This document shows positions 27,975-36,800 of a DNA stretch of 64,000 bases, piece by piece. Every line of letters begins with the position of its first letter. Positions within the stretch are counted from its first letter, which is position 1. The notes beneath the pieces are model-generated. The model did not search any database and was not told the origin of the DNA. It worked only from the letters and a program-made list of their open reading frames with translations. Location of the stretch: assembly GCF_024346375.1 (NCBI RefSeq), contig NZ_JAGQCV010000008.1, forward strand, positions 1-64,000, given 5' to 3'. The DNA is from Synechococcus sp. ATX 2A4. Lineage in GTDB: Bacteria > Cyanobacteriota > Cyanobacteriia > PCC-6307 > Cyanobiaceae. The translations under genes were made by a program, and so were the position numbers.

Positions 27975-28751
27975 ATGGTACTGCCTTTGCTTCCTGTTAG
28001 ACCGCTTGCCATGAATGCGCGGGTCACCAGCTTCGCCCTGGCAGGTGAGGAATGCAGCCGGCAGTCCCAGTCGGCCGCGCGCAGCATCGCCGGGACCTGC
28101 GATCGTCGTGACCTGGATATCCAGATCGAGCAGGCCTATCGACAGATCTTCTTCCACGCCTTCAAGGTGGACCGCGATCCCATGCTGGAATCCCAGTTGC
28201 GCTCCGGGCAGATCACCATGCGGGACTTCGTGCGTGGCCTGCTGTTGTCGCAGAAATTCCGCGACGACTTCTACCGCTGCAACAGCAACTATCGGATGGT
28301 CGAACAGACCATCGGCCGAGTGCTTGGGAGGCCCGTCTACGGTGACCAGGAACGCATCGCCTATTCGATTCTGATCGCCCAGCGTGGTCTTCCTTCCCTG
28401 GTGGATGCACTCCTGGATTCCGAAGAGTACATGCAGACCTTCGGCTATGACACGGTGCCCTTCCAGCGATCCCGTGTTCTGCCTGGACAGGCGGTGGGCA
28501 CGATGCCCTTCAACCAGCAAGCGCCTCGCTATCAAGCCTACTGGCGGGACAGCAACGCCAAGCGGGCTCCCGCACAATCGCTGATGTGGCAGAACAGCAC
28601 CATGGGTCAACGGCCTGCCTGGCTGGCCAATGCCCCCGCTCCATGGGCTCGCAAGCTCTGGCTGAACACCGTCGCGGCAGGGGGCTTCGTGATCACTGGA
28701 TTGATGCTTTGGATCGCCGTTTCAATGCTCAGCACCGGTGGGCCGGGCTAG
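27975..28751 (+). CDS. cpcL: membrane-anchored phycobilisome linker (CpcL / CpcG2 type)
   Basis: A 258-residue protein with an N-terminal linker domain (about residues 30-180; IEQAYRQIFFHAFKVDRDPM, then LPSLVDALLDSEEYMQTFGY) as in CpcG. The C-terminus differs from ordinary CpcG: a single hydrophobic helix (about residues 232-252, TVAAGGFVITGLMLWIAVSM) follows a Trp-rich stretch. Such tails define CpcL, which anchors rod-only phycobilisomes to the thylakoid and feeds photosystem I in studied strains. It is 234 bases downstream of cpcA. No intact ordinary CpcG lies in the window. Confidence 0.88.
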   Translation: MVLPLLPVRPLAMNARVTSFALAGEECSRQSQSAARSIAGTCDRRDLDIQIEQAYRQIFFHAFKVDRDPMLESQLRSGQITMRDFVRGLLLSQKFRDDFYRCNSNYRMVEQTIGRVLGRPVYGDQERIAYSILIAQRGLPSLVDALLDSEEYMQTFGYDTVPFQRSRVLPGQAVGTMPFNQQAPRYQAYWRDSNAKRAPAQSLMWQNSTMGQRPAWLANAPAPWARKLWLNTVAAGGFVITGLMLWIAVSMLSTGGPG

Positions 28752-28826
28752 TGTTCGAGAGGTTGGAAACCGAGCGAGTTCCTGGCAAATACCAGATTGG
28801 AGAGCACACCGCAGAGAGAGCCTGTC

Positions 28827-29291
28827 ATGAATGATTCCTGTCACAGGCTTCTCACCCTGCTGAAGTCATCTTATGGCCAGCATGACATCGTCGTCGACGA
28901 AGGTCAAACTGATCTACGCTTAAATCTTCTCCCCGAAACCATCGACCTGTGGGGAGCTACTTACTCTCAGGCAGACAACCCCGACAACAATCTTCTGCTT
29001 GCCTGTTCCAGTTCAAGTGGCCCAATTGAGGACACTTCATTGACCTGGGTTGTAGGCTCAGCGATCCGCCATGTTCATGTCAACAGTGAGGATGAGTGTC
29101 GGCAGCTATTTCATGCTCTCGGACTGAAACCTGGGTTAGCAGATGCGATCGTCCGCCATTGTCCTGGTATAGCGAATGGAGCCATCTGGGCCTTGTATAA
29201 TGAACGACATGGACATCTAGTTGCAACTCCCGTGGTCTCTGCAGGGTTGGGACGTGAGGCAATGGCCAGGTTCGCCTCGATCTCCTCATGA
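28827..29291 (+). CDS. unknown protein next to a phycobiliprotein-like gene
   Basis: A 154-residue soluble protein, MNDSCHRLLTLLKSSYGQHD at the start, with no membrane segment and no motif I recognise. The central part (NNLLLACSSSSGPIEDTSLT) has alternating hydrophobic residues suggesting beta structure, and the C-terminal third looks helical. It overlaps the open part of the next frame but ends 28 bases before its preferred start. Base composition is visibly lower in GC than the flanking core genes. Confidence 0.55.
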   Translation: MNDSCHRLLTLLKSSYGQHDIVVDEGQTDLRLNLLPETIDLWGATYSQADNPDNNLLLACSSSSGPIEDTSLTWVVGSAIRHVHVNSEDECRQLFHALGLKPGLADAIVRHCPGIANGAIWALYNERHGHLVATPVVSAGLGREAMARFASISS

Positions 29292-29319
29292 AGGCAAAAT
29301 CATCGATGCTGCAGAAGTG

Positions 29320-29919
29320 ATGGCGAAAAACTTGCCTGAGATGATTGCAGGGGCTCGCATCCTTGGTCTTGCTCATGACAAGACCCTCCCGGCGAATGTT
29401 CGTGCAATTTTCCGGCGTGCTGATGATGAGAGCAGGCCTTTGATCACAAAGGAATTCGATGAGATTTGCCAGTTCTCCTCCATTGATTCCGAACCCCTAC
29501 GCCTGCTTCAAGAGAACGCCTCACAAGTAGTAGCAGACGTCAAGAGAAGATTGGTGGCAGAGGATCCTGGCCTGATCAAGCCCGGTGGATCACTTTTCCC
29601 GGAAAGTCGCTCCGAGGCATGCTGGCGCGACTGCTGGCATTTTCTCCGCATCGCCATCTATGCCGTGGCCGCTGATCGGCAATCGTTCACGCACCCACCA
29701 GGAGTCAGCGGCTTGCGTGAACTTTATCGAGAACTGGCCGTTCCTATCGACAGCATGGCCAAGGCTTTATGCTACCTGCGTGAAGTCGCAGCTATGCACT
29801 ACGGATCGCTCGGCGGAAGCAAGGATACCTGGCGCCTGGAAATGGTCATTCGCCATCTGGAGGAGATGATCAGGGAGTTCTCCTGCCAAGCTGGAGAGGT
29901 AGGAGCCCCTGTTCTGTGA
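29320..29919 (+). CDS. divergent phycobiliprotein-like (globin-fold) protein
   Basis: About 199 residues. The region SEACWRDCWHFLRIAIYAVA, followed by GLRELYRELAVPIDSMAKAL, lines up with the bilin helix of beta-phycocyanin ([20 protein letters not shown] then [20 protein letters not shown]), including a Cys-x-Arg-Asp equivalent at Cys101 and a second cysteine at 105. It lacks the first-helix signature of true alpha or beta subunits. A GTG one codon upstream, or a TTG at 29221, are alternative starts. It may be a bilin-binding paralog, linker-like cap, or turnover factor. Confidence 0.65.
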   Translation: MAKNLPEMIAGARILGLAHDKTLPANVRAIFRRADDESRPLITKEFDEICQFSSIDSEPLRLLQENASQVVADVKRRLVAEDPGLIKPGGSLFPESRSEACWRDCWHFLRIAIYAVAADRQSFTHPPGVSGLRELYRELAVPIDSMAKALCYLREVAAMHYGSLGGSKDTWRLEMVIRHLEEMIREFSCQAGEVGAPVL

Positions 29920-30029
29920 TGTTTTATTTCTCCATCGTGGAGTGCACTCTTCCCAGGGGATCCACAGGGCTCCCCAGCAGTAACCTGAACTGGGAGAGTT
30001 CCATCTTTGCAGATTGTTTCTAAGTATTC

Positions 30030-30731
30030 GTGGGCCTCGTGCATAGCGCATCGCAATCCTCCATAGTGCCTGGTTGGCTTCCTCCGGAATCCAAACTCCC
30101 TTCCAACCAGGCCATCGGTCGTGCTTTCGACGCTAGAGGAGCTGATTGGCGTGGGCTGGATCTCGGTGCTACTGATCTCACAGAAGCACGCCTTTGTCGT
30201 GTCGATTTAAGGGGAACGAATCTGAGTGGATGCACACTCGATGGAGCCGATCTGCGACTGGCTCGATATGACGGCATGACCATCTGGCCAGACAACTACG
30301 AGTTTCGAGGTTCCGGTGCAGTAGGTCCCAAGGCCAAGTTAAGCGGCCACTTTCTCAATAGCGCCGATCTTTCCGGCATGGACCTGAGCGGCTCCCTATT
30401 GATGGGTGCATACCTCAGCGGTGCAGATCTCAGCGGTGCTTGCCTCAGAGGAGTGCGCCTGGCAGGAGCGGATCTGCGTCATGCCGTTCTGCGCGGTGCT
30501 CTTTGCGAAGGGGTGCGTTTCTCAGGTTGTCAGCTGGATTATGCCGATTTTCGTTGGGCGAGCCTGACCGATGCTGACCTTTCCGCAGCCGAGTCGATCC
30601 GTGGTTCCGACTTCACGAGCTCATCAGGGCTGGACTCGATTCGAGAGACCCTGATCGGACGGCCGTTCCAGGAGCTGGACTGTTGGAACCCGCTCACTCG
30701 CCGTACGACCCGCGACAGCCTGATGACCTAA
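30030..30731 (+). CDS. pentapeptide-repeat protein
   Basis: A 233-residue protein with clear A(D/N)Lxx repeats between about residues 33 and 200 (DLGATDLTEARLCRVDLRGT and LLMGAYLSGADLSGACLRGV), broken by a non-repeat stretch around residue 80-105. This gives two right-handed quadrilateral helices. The start is GTG 30030; GTG 30039 is possible. The function is unknown, and the neighbours are phycobilisome and heme genes. It ends 18 bases before hemH. Confidence 0.78.
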   Translation: MGLVHSASQSSIVPGWLPPESKLPSNQAIGRAFDARGADWRGLDLGATDLTEARLCRVDLRGTNLSGCTLDGADLRLARYDGMTIWPDNYEFRGSGAVGPKAKLSGHFLNSADLSGMDLSGSLLMGAYLSGADLSGACLRGVRLAGADLRHAVLRGALCEGVRFSGCQLDYADFRWASLTDADLSAAESIRGSDFTSSSGLDSIRETLIGRPFQELDCWNPLTRRTTRDSLMT

Positions 30732-30749
30732 ACATTGCCGCCTGCATGT

Positions 30750-31949
30750 ATGGACCATCAACCTCCCACAGACCATGCCAAGGTCGGCGTGGTTCTCCTG
30801 AACCTCGGAGGCCCTGAGCGGATCGAGGATGTCGCCCCGTTCCTCTATAACCTGTTCTCCGATCCGGAAATCATCCGGCTGCCAACCCCGTTGCTGCAGA
30901 AGCCCCTGGCTTGGCTGATCAGCAGCCTGCGCAGCAACAAGTCCAAGCAAGCTTACCGCTCCATTGGCGGCGGTTCCCCTCTACGCCGCATCACCGAGCA
31001 GCAGGCCCGCGAACTGCAGAGCGAGCTGCGGGCGCGAGGCATCGAGGCCACAAGCTACGTAGCCATGCGCTATTGGCATCCCTTCACCGAGTCGGCCGTG
31101 GCCGACATCAAAGCGGACGGGATGGATCAGGTGGTGGTGTTGCCTCTCTACCCCCACTTCTCGATCAGTACCAGCGGATCCAGCTTTCGGGAACTGCAGC
31201 GCCTGCGCCGGGCCGATCCAGACTTCGCAAAGCTTCCGATCCACTGCATCCGCGGTTACTACGACGACCCCGGCTACTTAGGGGCCATGGCCGAACTGAT
31301 CTCTCGGGAGATTCAGGCCTGTCCCGAACCCGGCAGCGCCCATGTGTTCTTCAGCGCCCATGGCGTGCCCAAGAGCTACGTGGAAGTGGCGGGCGATCCC
31401 TATCAGAACGAGATCGAGACCTGCGCCCGCCTGATCATGGAGAGACTGGCCGGCGACCTGGGCCACTCCAACCCTTACACCCTGGCCTACCAAAGCCGAG
31501 TGGGCCCAGTGGAGTGGCTGAAGCCGTACACCGATGAAGCCCTGCATGAGCTTGGTGAAGCAGGCGTGAAGGATCTGGTGGTGGTGCCCATCAGCTTCGT
31601 GAGCGAGCACATCGAGACCCTCGAGGAAATCGACATCGAATACCGGGAGATCGCCACACAGGTGGGCATCCTCAACTTCCGCCGTGTACCGGCCCTCGAC
31701 ACCACCCCCTCCTTCATCCACGGGTTGGCAGATCTGGTGCAACATGCCCTGGCCGGGCCGGAGGTAAACCTTGACCAGGCAGCCACACTTCAGATCAAGG
31801 TGAAGCTGTATCCACAGGACAGGTGGGCCTGGGGCTGGAACAACAGCTCGGAAGTGTGGAACGGGCGGCTTGCTATGTTGGGATTCTTGGTAATCCTGAT
31901 GGAACTATTGAGCGGCAACGGACCTCTCCACGCCATCAATCTGCTTTGA
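30750..31949 (+). CDS. hemH: ferrochelatase with C-terminal chlorophyll-binding helix
   Basis: Inserts iron into protoporphyrin IX, giving the heme that heme oxygenase converts to bilins. The body shows [47 protein letters not shown], and [12 protein letters not shown] with the catalytic His. The last 40 residues ([20 protein letters not shown]) are a light-harvesting-like CAB motif with Glu/Asn-Arg ligands, as usual in cyanobacteria. The ATG at 30750 is preferred to a TTG 15 bases earlier. Its place inside the phycobilisome cluster links heme supply to bilin demand. Confidence 0.95.
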   Translation: MDHQPPTDHAKVGVVLLNLGGPERIEDVAPFLYNLFSDPEIIRLPTPLLQKPLAWLISSLRSNKSKQAYRSIGGGSPLRRITEQQARELQSELRARGIEATSYVAMRYWHPFTESAVADIKADGMDQVVVLPLYPHFSISTSGSSFRELQRLRRADPDFAKLPIHCIRGYYDDPGYLGAMAELISREIQACPEPGSAHVFFSAHGVPKSYVEVAGDPYQNEIETCARLIMERLAGDLGHSNPYTLAYQSRVGPVEWLKPYTDEALHELGEAGVKDLVVVPISFVSEHIETLEEIDIEYREIATQVGILNFRRVPALDTTPSFIHGLADLVQHALAGPEVNLDQAATLQIKVKLYPQDRWAWGWNNSSEVWNGRLAMLGFLVILMELLSGNGPLHAINLL

Positions 31950-32063
31950 GATAGGGTGTCACCGCCCTCAGTTTCCATCCTCCAGTTGAGCTTTGTTAAG
32001 AACTCAGGGAGAAGAGGCAGTGGCATTTGATTATAGCGGAGTCACTCAAGACCTGCGTTCATA

Positions 32064-32939
32064 ATGGCTTTTGGTCCCGCCTCGCTCCTAGGCGTCGAAC
32101 GGTTTGACAGCCAGGATCCGCTTGAACTGTTACAAAACGATACAGATGCCAAGAAAGAGCAGCTCATCCGTGCAGTGTATCGGCAGGTGCTCGGCAACTC
32201 CTATGTGATGGAAAGCGAGCGCCAGCTGGTCCCCGAATCCCAGTTCAAGCTGGGCGAGCTAAGCCTGCGCGAGTTCGTACGCAGCGTTGCCAAAAGTGAG
32301 CTGTATCGCACTCGTTTTTTTGATTCCTGCCCTCGCTACCGCTACATCGAGCTGGGCTTCCGCCACCTCCTGGGCCGGGCCCCAGCCGACTTTGCCGAGA
32401 TGCGCGTCCATGCCGAACTTCTCGATAGCAAAGGATATGAAGCGGATATCGACAGTTTCATAGATTCAACGGAATATCAGGACACTTTCGGTGAGTGGAC
32501 AGTCCCCTTCCACCGTGGCTGGAAGACCGAAAGCTGCAAAACCATGCAGGAATTCACTTGGAGCTTCCAACTGCTCCGTGGTGCCAGCAGCAGTAGCTTC
32601 AAAGGCAATCTCTCCGGCAAGGCAGCACGACTAGGTGGAAATGTCTATGTGAATCGCCCACTCCCGGTTGTTCCTCCCTCCTCCACGGATACACAAGGAT
32701 GGAGCTTCAGGCCTTCTGCCAATTTCCAAGACGCCGCAACGCGACTGGGCGTCGGCGCCGGCCAGGAGGGGCGCATCTATCGGGTTGAAGTAACGGCCTA
32801 CAGGGCCAACTCGATCCGGCCGATTTCACGCTACAAAAAGTCCAATCGGACTTATTTCGTCCCCTTCAACAAGCTGTCTCAAACCTACAAGGAAATTCAC
32901 CGTGAAGGTGGGGTGATTGCCAGTATCACTCCAAACTGA
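32064..32939 (+). CDS. cpeC: phycobilisome rod linker (CpeC-type)
   Basis: A 291-residue linker with an N-terminal phycobilisome linker domain (about 35-165: LIRAVYRQVLGNSYVMESER, EFVRSVAKSELYRTRFFDSC, LGFRHLLGRAP) and a C-terminal CpcD-like domain (about 240-290, YFVPFNKLSQTYKEIHREGG). It should sit inside a rod hexamer. I name it CpeC because it begins a linker-linker-linker-S-T-R run that matches the cpeCDESTR operon of phycoerythrin-making cyanobacteria. CpcC for phycocyanin is the alternative. Confidence 0.78.
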   Translation: MAFGPASLLGVERFDSQDPLELLQNDTDAKKEQLIRAVYRQVLGNSYVMESERQLVPESQFKLGELSLREFVRSVAKSELYRTRFFDSCPRYRYIELGFRHLLGRAPADFAEMRVHAELLDSKGYEADIDSFIDSTEYQDTFGEWTVPFHRGWKTESCKTMQEFTWSFQLLRGASSSSFKGNLSGKAARLGGNVYVNRPLPVVPPSSTDTQGWSFRPSANFQDAATRLGVGAGQEGRIYRVEVTAYRANSIRPISRYKKSNRTYFVPFNKLSQTYKEIHREGGVIASITPN

Positions 32940-32991
32940 AAAACGAAATTTTTATTTTCCCCTTGCCGATTCCCTCGCCACCTGCAAAACC

Positions 32992-34521
32992 ATGTCTTCC
33001 CAGTCCGCAGCCCTGAGCTTTGGTGCCACCACTCTCCTCGATGCACCTGCTTCTTACAAGCCCGGCGCCGATGAAACGAGCCTCAACCTCGTTATCAGCG
33101 CCTCTTACCGGCATGTGTTCGGCAACACGATGCCCATGGAAAGCGAGCGTCTTGACTCTGCCGAATCACAACTTCGCAACGGCACCATCTCGGTACGCGA
33201 TTTTGTCCGCTGCCTGGCCAAGTCACCCTTCTATCGCGCACGCTTTTACGAAGCCGTTGCGCCTCACCGTTCGGTTGAACTGGCCATCAAGCACCTGCTG
33301 GGGCGACCTCCCATCGACGAGGCTGAGGTGAGCACGCACGTAGCTAAAATGGCCAACGAAGGGTTCGAAGCGGATGTCGACGCCCTGATCGATTCCGACG
33401 AGTACGCCTCAGCCTTTGGAGAACACACCGCACCCCATATCCGTTCCTGGAACAGCCCAGAAGGGGCAGCACAGTCGTCCTTCAATCGCATCGCCGCGCT
33501 GGAGCAGAACTTCGCTGGCAGCGACATCGCAATGGGGTCACGTAGCCAGTTGCTGACCAGCCTCGCCATGGGACAGCCAATAACCATTCGTCTGCCGGCA
33601 CATGCTTACCTTACCCAGTCCGGAAGAAGCCTTTCTGGCTCGGGTATGAGCATTCGAGGAGCCTTTGCTCCTGTGCGCCGCAGCAGCAGCGATGGCGGTG
33701 ATAGCACAAGCCTGAGAGGTGATCTGTATGTGGGCTTCGGTCTTGGCCAGCGCAGTCAGGAGGTCTTCCAGCGTTGCCAGGGAGACACTGCCGACCAGAT
33801 CCAGGCACTGATCCGTGCCACCTACCGGCAGGTGATGGGTAACCCTCATCTGATGGAAAGCGAGCGCGTGCTCACCTCAGAAAGCAAGTTCATCGAGGGT
33901 TATCTGAGCACCCGTGAGTTCGTGCGTTCCATTGCCTGCTCCCATGAATACCGTCGCCGCTTTTTTGAAACCAACGCTCCCTATCGTTTCGTAGAGCTCA
34001 ACTTCAAGCACCTGCTCGGCCGCGCACCCAACTCCCAGGCGGAAGTGAGTGAACACATCCGTCTGCTGGCTGAAAACGGCTATGAGGCAGACATCAGCAG
34101 CTACCTCGATAGCACCGAATATCAGACGTACTTCGGTGAAGATACAGTTCCCTTCCCCCGTATCCAGACGGAGAATGGCCGCGACCAGATCGGCTTCAAT
34201 CGCCACCTGTCTCTTGTGGCGGGATATTCAAGCAGTGACACCATTCAGAATTCCTCAAGTCTGGTGAATTCGCTGGCGGCCAAAGCGCTCCCTGCCGGAT
34301 GGAGCAACACAACCGTGCGGATCAATCGCTCGAGTGTCTTCAGCGGCTCTGTCGATCCCACCACAAAAAGGTATCGGATCGTTGTACAAGCGCAACCCGC
34401 TGGAGGGCGCCAGCGCACCCCGAATGCCAGCTATCTGGTATCCGGCAAGGACATGACGACCCAACTGGGTTATATCCATCGCCGTGGGGGCCGAATTGTC
34501 TCGATCACGGAAGTGGCCTGA
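32992..34521 (+). CDS. tandem phycobilisome rod linker (two linker domains fused)
   Basis: A 509-residue protein with two complete linker domains, about residues 25-165 (SASYRHVFGNTMPMESERLD ... LAIKHLLGRPP) and 270-410 (RATYRQVMGNPHLMESERVL ... LNFKHLLGRAP), followed by one CpcD-like domain at the C-terminus (TTQLGYIHRRGGRIVSI). The first unit has lost a CpcD tail. The layout suggests one polypeptide filling two rod hexamers. In the operon order it occupies the cpeD position. Its start at 32992 comes after a 52-base gap. Confidence 0.85.
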   Translation: MSSQSAALSFGATTLLDAPASYKPGADETSLNLVISASYRHVFGNTMPMESERLDSAESQLRNGTISVRDFVRCLAKSPFYRARFYEAVAPHRSVELAIKHLLGRPPIDEAEVSTHVAKMANEGFEADVDALIDSDEYASAFGEHTAPHIRSWNSPEGAAQSSFNRIAALEQNFAGSDIAMGSRSQLLTSLAMGQPITIRLPAHAYLTQSGRSLSGSGMSIRGAFAPVRRSSSDGGDSTSLRGDLYVGFGLGQRSQEVFQRCQGDTADQIQALIRATYRQVMGNPHLMESERVLTSESKFIEGYLSTREFVRSIACSHEYRRRFFETNAPYRFVELNFKHLLGRAPNSQAEVSEHIRLLAENGYEADISSYLDSTEYQTYFGEDTVPFPRIQTENGRDQIGFNRHLSLVAGYSSSDTIQNSSSLVNSLAAKALPAGWSNTTVRINRSSVFSGSVDPTTKRYRIVVQAQPAGGRQRTPNASYLVSGKDMTTQLGYIHRRGGRIVSITEVA

Positions 34522-34609
34522 TCCAAGCAGGGGCCATCTGCCCGGCTGGCTCGCTGAGCAACCTGTCCATTCCTTTCTCTCCCCCGACTTCAACTGTTTT
34601 CTCTTCGCC

Positions 34610-35356
34610 ATGACAGTGATCACCAGACAAGCAACAACTTCAGTGCAAGATTATGCCCATGCACAGATGGTGCTGCGCTCCGCCTACCGCCAGGTCTTCG
34701 GCAACGCCCATCTGATGGATGAGGAGCTGGTATCAACTGCTGAAAGTCTCTTCCTCCAAGGGGACCTCGCAGTCCAGGGACTGGTTGCAGCCTTGGCCTG
34801 CTCAGACACCTACCGCCGGCTCTTCCTCGACAAGAATGGGCCATACCGCTTTGTGGAGCTCAATTTCAAGCATCTGCTCGGAAGGGCTCCCCGCGATCAG
34901 GCCGAAGTGAGCGAGCATGTTCAACGCCTAGCTAACGAGGGGTATGAAGCCGAGATCGCCAGCTATGTTTACTCCCCAGAATACATAGGAGCCTTCGGCT
35001 TCGACACGGTGCCTTACTGGCGCACAACTCATACCCAAACCGGGGAAAGCAACCTCACCTATACGCGTTCATTAAAACTCAAGGGCGGACAAGCTTCCTT
35101 TGACGGTAGCTCTTCTTCCAAGCTTCAGCTCAGTCTTGCCACAGGTGACGCCCCTTCCGTTGCCGTTCGCGGCGGCAGAGGCGGCAGCACGAACCGGAAT
35201 GACAGACGCTTTCGGATCAACTGGACTACCGCCTCTCCTAGCGGACTCAACCGCAGGGCTGTGCAGGTCTCCATTGTTCCGTTTAGCAGTCTCACTTCAA
35301 CGCTGCAAAGCCTGCAGCGACGCGGAGGCTCCATTGTATCTATTACAAATGATTAA
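34610..35356 (+). CDS. cpeE: phycobilisome rod linker (CpeE-type)
   Basis: A 248-residue linker: linker domain at about 20-145 (LRSAYRQVFGNAHLMDEELV and LNFKHLLGRAPRDQAEVSEH) and CpcD-like domain at the end (PFSSLTSTLQSLQRRGGSIV). The linker domain is nearly identical in places to the second unit of the preceding tandem linker, a sign of recent duplication. It is third in the linker run and is followed 275 bases later by the S-type lyase. Confidence 0.78.
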   Translation: MTVITRQATTSVQDYAHAQMVLRSAYRQVFGNAHLMDEELVSTAESLFLQGDLAVQGLVAALACSDTYRRLFLDKNGPYRFVELNFKHLLGRAPRDQAEVSEHVQRLANEGYEAEIASYVYSPEYIGAFGFDTVPYWRTTHTQTGESNLTYTRSLKLKGGQASFDGSSSSKLQLSLATGDAPSVAVRGGRGGSTNRNDRRFRINWTTASPSGLNRRAVQVSIVPFSSLTSTLQSLQRRGGSIVSITND

Positions 35357-35631
35357 CTGACCACCCCTGCCTCGGGCTAAGATAGTTGGTGGCGATGGCT
35401 CTATGCCCAAGTGCCATGTGAGCATGCAACTCTGAATCACGCCACCTTTCCCCCATTCGTGCGCTCAACCTTCTCGCATGGAACAGCAGTTGAATCGCCA
35501 GCCAGCCCCAGTAGAGCGACAACCCTCTCACCAAGGCTCTGCCATGGACATGATGATTCATAGCTTGGTGAGCATGGTGCAGGCAGGCAGACCAAAACCT
35601 TCCGCAAGTCATGGATCGGGTCTCCTTGTGC

Positions 35632-36168
35632 ATGACCATTGAGCGTTTTTTAACTCGATCTCAAGGCCAGTGGCGGTCGATGCGTTCAGCCCATTCGCTT
35701 GCCTTTCGACAGTTTGAAGATGTCCTCAGTCATATCGAAATTGTACTGTTATCGGCAGACCATCCAGATGTAAGCGACATCCTTACCCGAGAATCCATAG
35801 ACCCCGCCACTATTTTCTCTCCATTCCAGATGTCATGGGAGGCAGAATCGGACTGGGAGCCAGACGACCCTTCCGCTACATCCAAGGGCTCCTGCATTCT
35901 GATTCCCATCCCTGAAAATGATCGGGCTGGAAAGTTAGTCCGTAGCGTTGGCTATGCTGAAACAGAGAGCGCGGCTTCAGCCTATCACTTTCTTGACGAT
36001 GATACCTTCGTCCTCCACACTACTTATGGCCAATCCATTGCCGAAGAACGAATCTGGTTTATATCCGAACACGTCCGCTGTCGCTCCTCAGTTCTGCGTA
36101 CATCAGCCGGGTCTGGAGTGTTGCAAACATCCTTTGCTTCTGAGGTAAGGCGGATAGCAACAGAATGA
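35632..36168 (+). CDS. cpeS: S-type phycobilin lyase (CpeS)
   Basis: A 178-residue calycin-fold lyase. ATG 35632 gives MTIERFLTRSQGQWRSMRSA, the family start; an ATG 21 bases earlier is less likely. Internal signatures are FSPFQMSWEAESDW, YHFLDDDTFVLHTTYGQSIA and EERIWFISEHVRCRSSVLRT. CpeS attaches phycoerythrobilin to the central (82-type) cysteine of beta-phycoerythrin. It is followed by cpeT with an ATGA overlap. Confidence 0.88.
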   Translation: MTIERFLTRSQGQWRSMRSAHSLAFRQFEDVLSHIEIVLLSADHPDVSDILTRESIDPATIFSPFQMSWEAESDWEPDDPSATSKGSCILIPIPENDRAGKLVRSVGYAETESAASAYHFLDDDTFVLHTTYGQSIAEERIWFISEHVRCRSSVLRTSAGSGVLQTSFASEVRRIATE

Positions 36169-36800
36169 TGGATGCCAAACAAGCTGTCCACTTCGTAAAG
36201 ACTCTCTCTGGCCGATTTAGCAATCATGATCAGGCCCAAGGAGAGCCTACAAAGTTTTCCCACATCAATATTTTTTTTAGGCCCCTTGCTTGGAATCTTT
36301 TTCAGGGACCCTGGTTCTACTCCGAGCAAAGCTACGATTACGATCCTTGGCGGCCATATCGACAAGGGGTTCATCACATGGTGGTATCCGCCGATCATAT
36401 TCTCATGCTCAATTTTGGGCTCCGCAATGGCTTACGTTGTGCTGGCGGTGGTTCAAAACCCGATCTCTTGAATGGGTTAGAACGGGAGGATCTGCTGCCT
36501 CGACCCGGCTGCGCGATGGAATTCCGTGCCACGACTAACGATCGTTACTGCGGTGAAGTCGAGCCGGGCTGCCAATGCCTTATTCCGCGAGGAGGTCAAA
36601 TGACCTATCTCGTGAGTGAAGTTGAGTTTGATGATCACCATTGGATCAGCAGAGATCGCGGCTTCGACACTGCCACCCATACCTATCGCTGGGGCTCCGA
36701 ACACGGCCCACTCCGCTTCAAACGGTTGGAACGTTACGCTGATCATCTCGACGCTGACTGGCTGAGGGACAATCAAGCTGCTCAACCCGAAACGGCATGA
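36165..36800 (+). CDS. cpeT: T-type phycobilin lyase (CpeT)
   Basis: A 211-residue T-type lyase: FYSEQSYDYDPWRPYRQGVH, YCGEVEPGCQCLIPRGGQMT and YLVSEVEFDDHHWISRDRGF. CpeT is a phycoerythrobilin lyase for the beta-165-type cysteine of phycoerythrin. Its start overlaps the cpeS stop by 4 bases and its own stop overlaps the next start, so S, T and R are coupled. Confidence 0.88.
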   Translation: MMDAKQAVHFVKTLSGRFSNHDQAQGEPTKFSHINIFFRPLAWNLFQGPWFYSEQSYDYDPWRPYRQGVHHMVVSADHILMLNFGLRNGLRCAGGGSKPDLLNGLEREDLLPRPGCAMEFRATTNDRYCGEVEPGCQCLIPRGGQMTYLVSEVEFDDHHWISRDRGFDTATHTYRWGSEHGPLRFKRLERYADHLDADWLRDNQAAQPETA

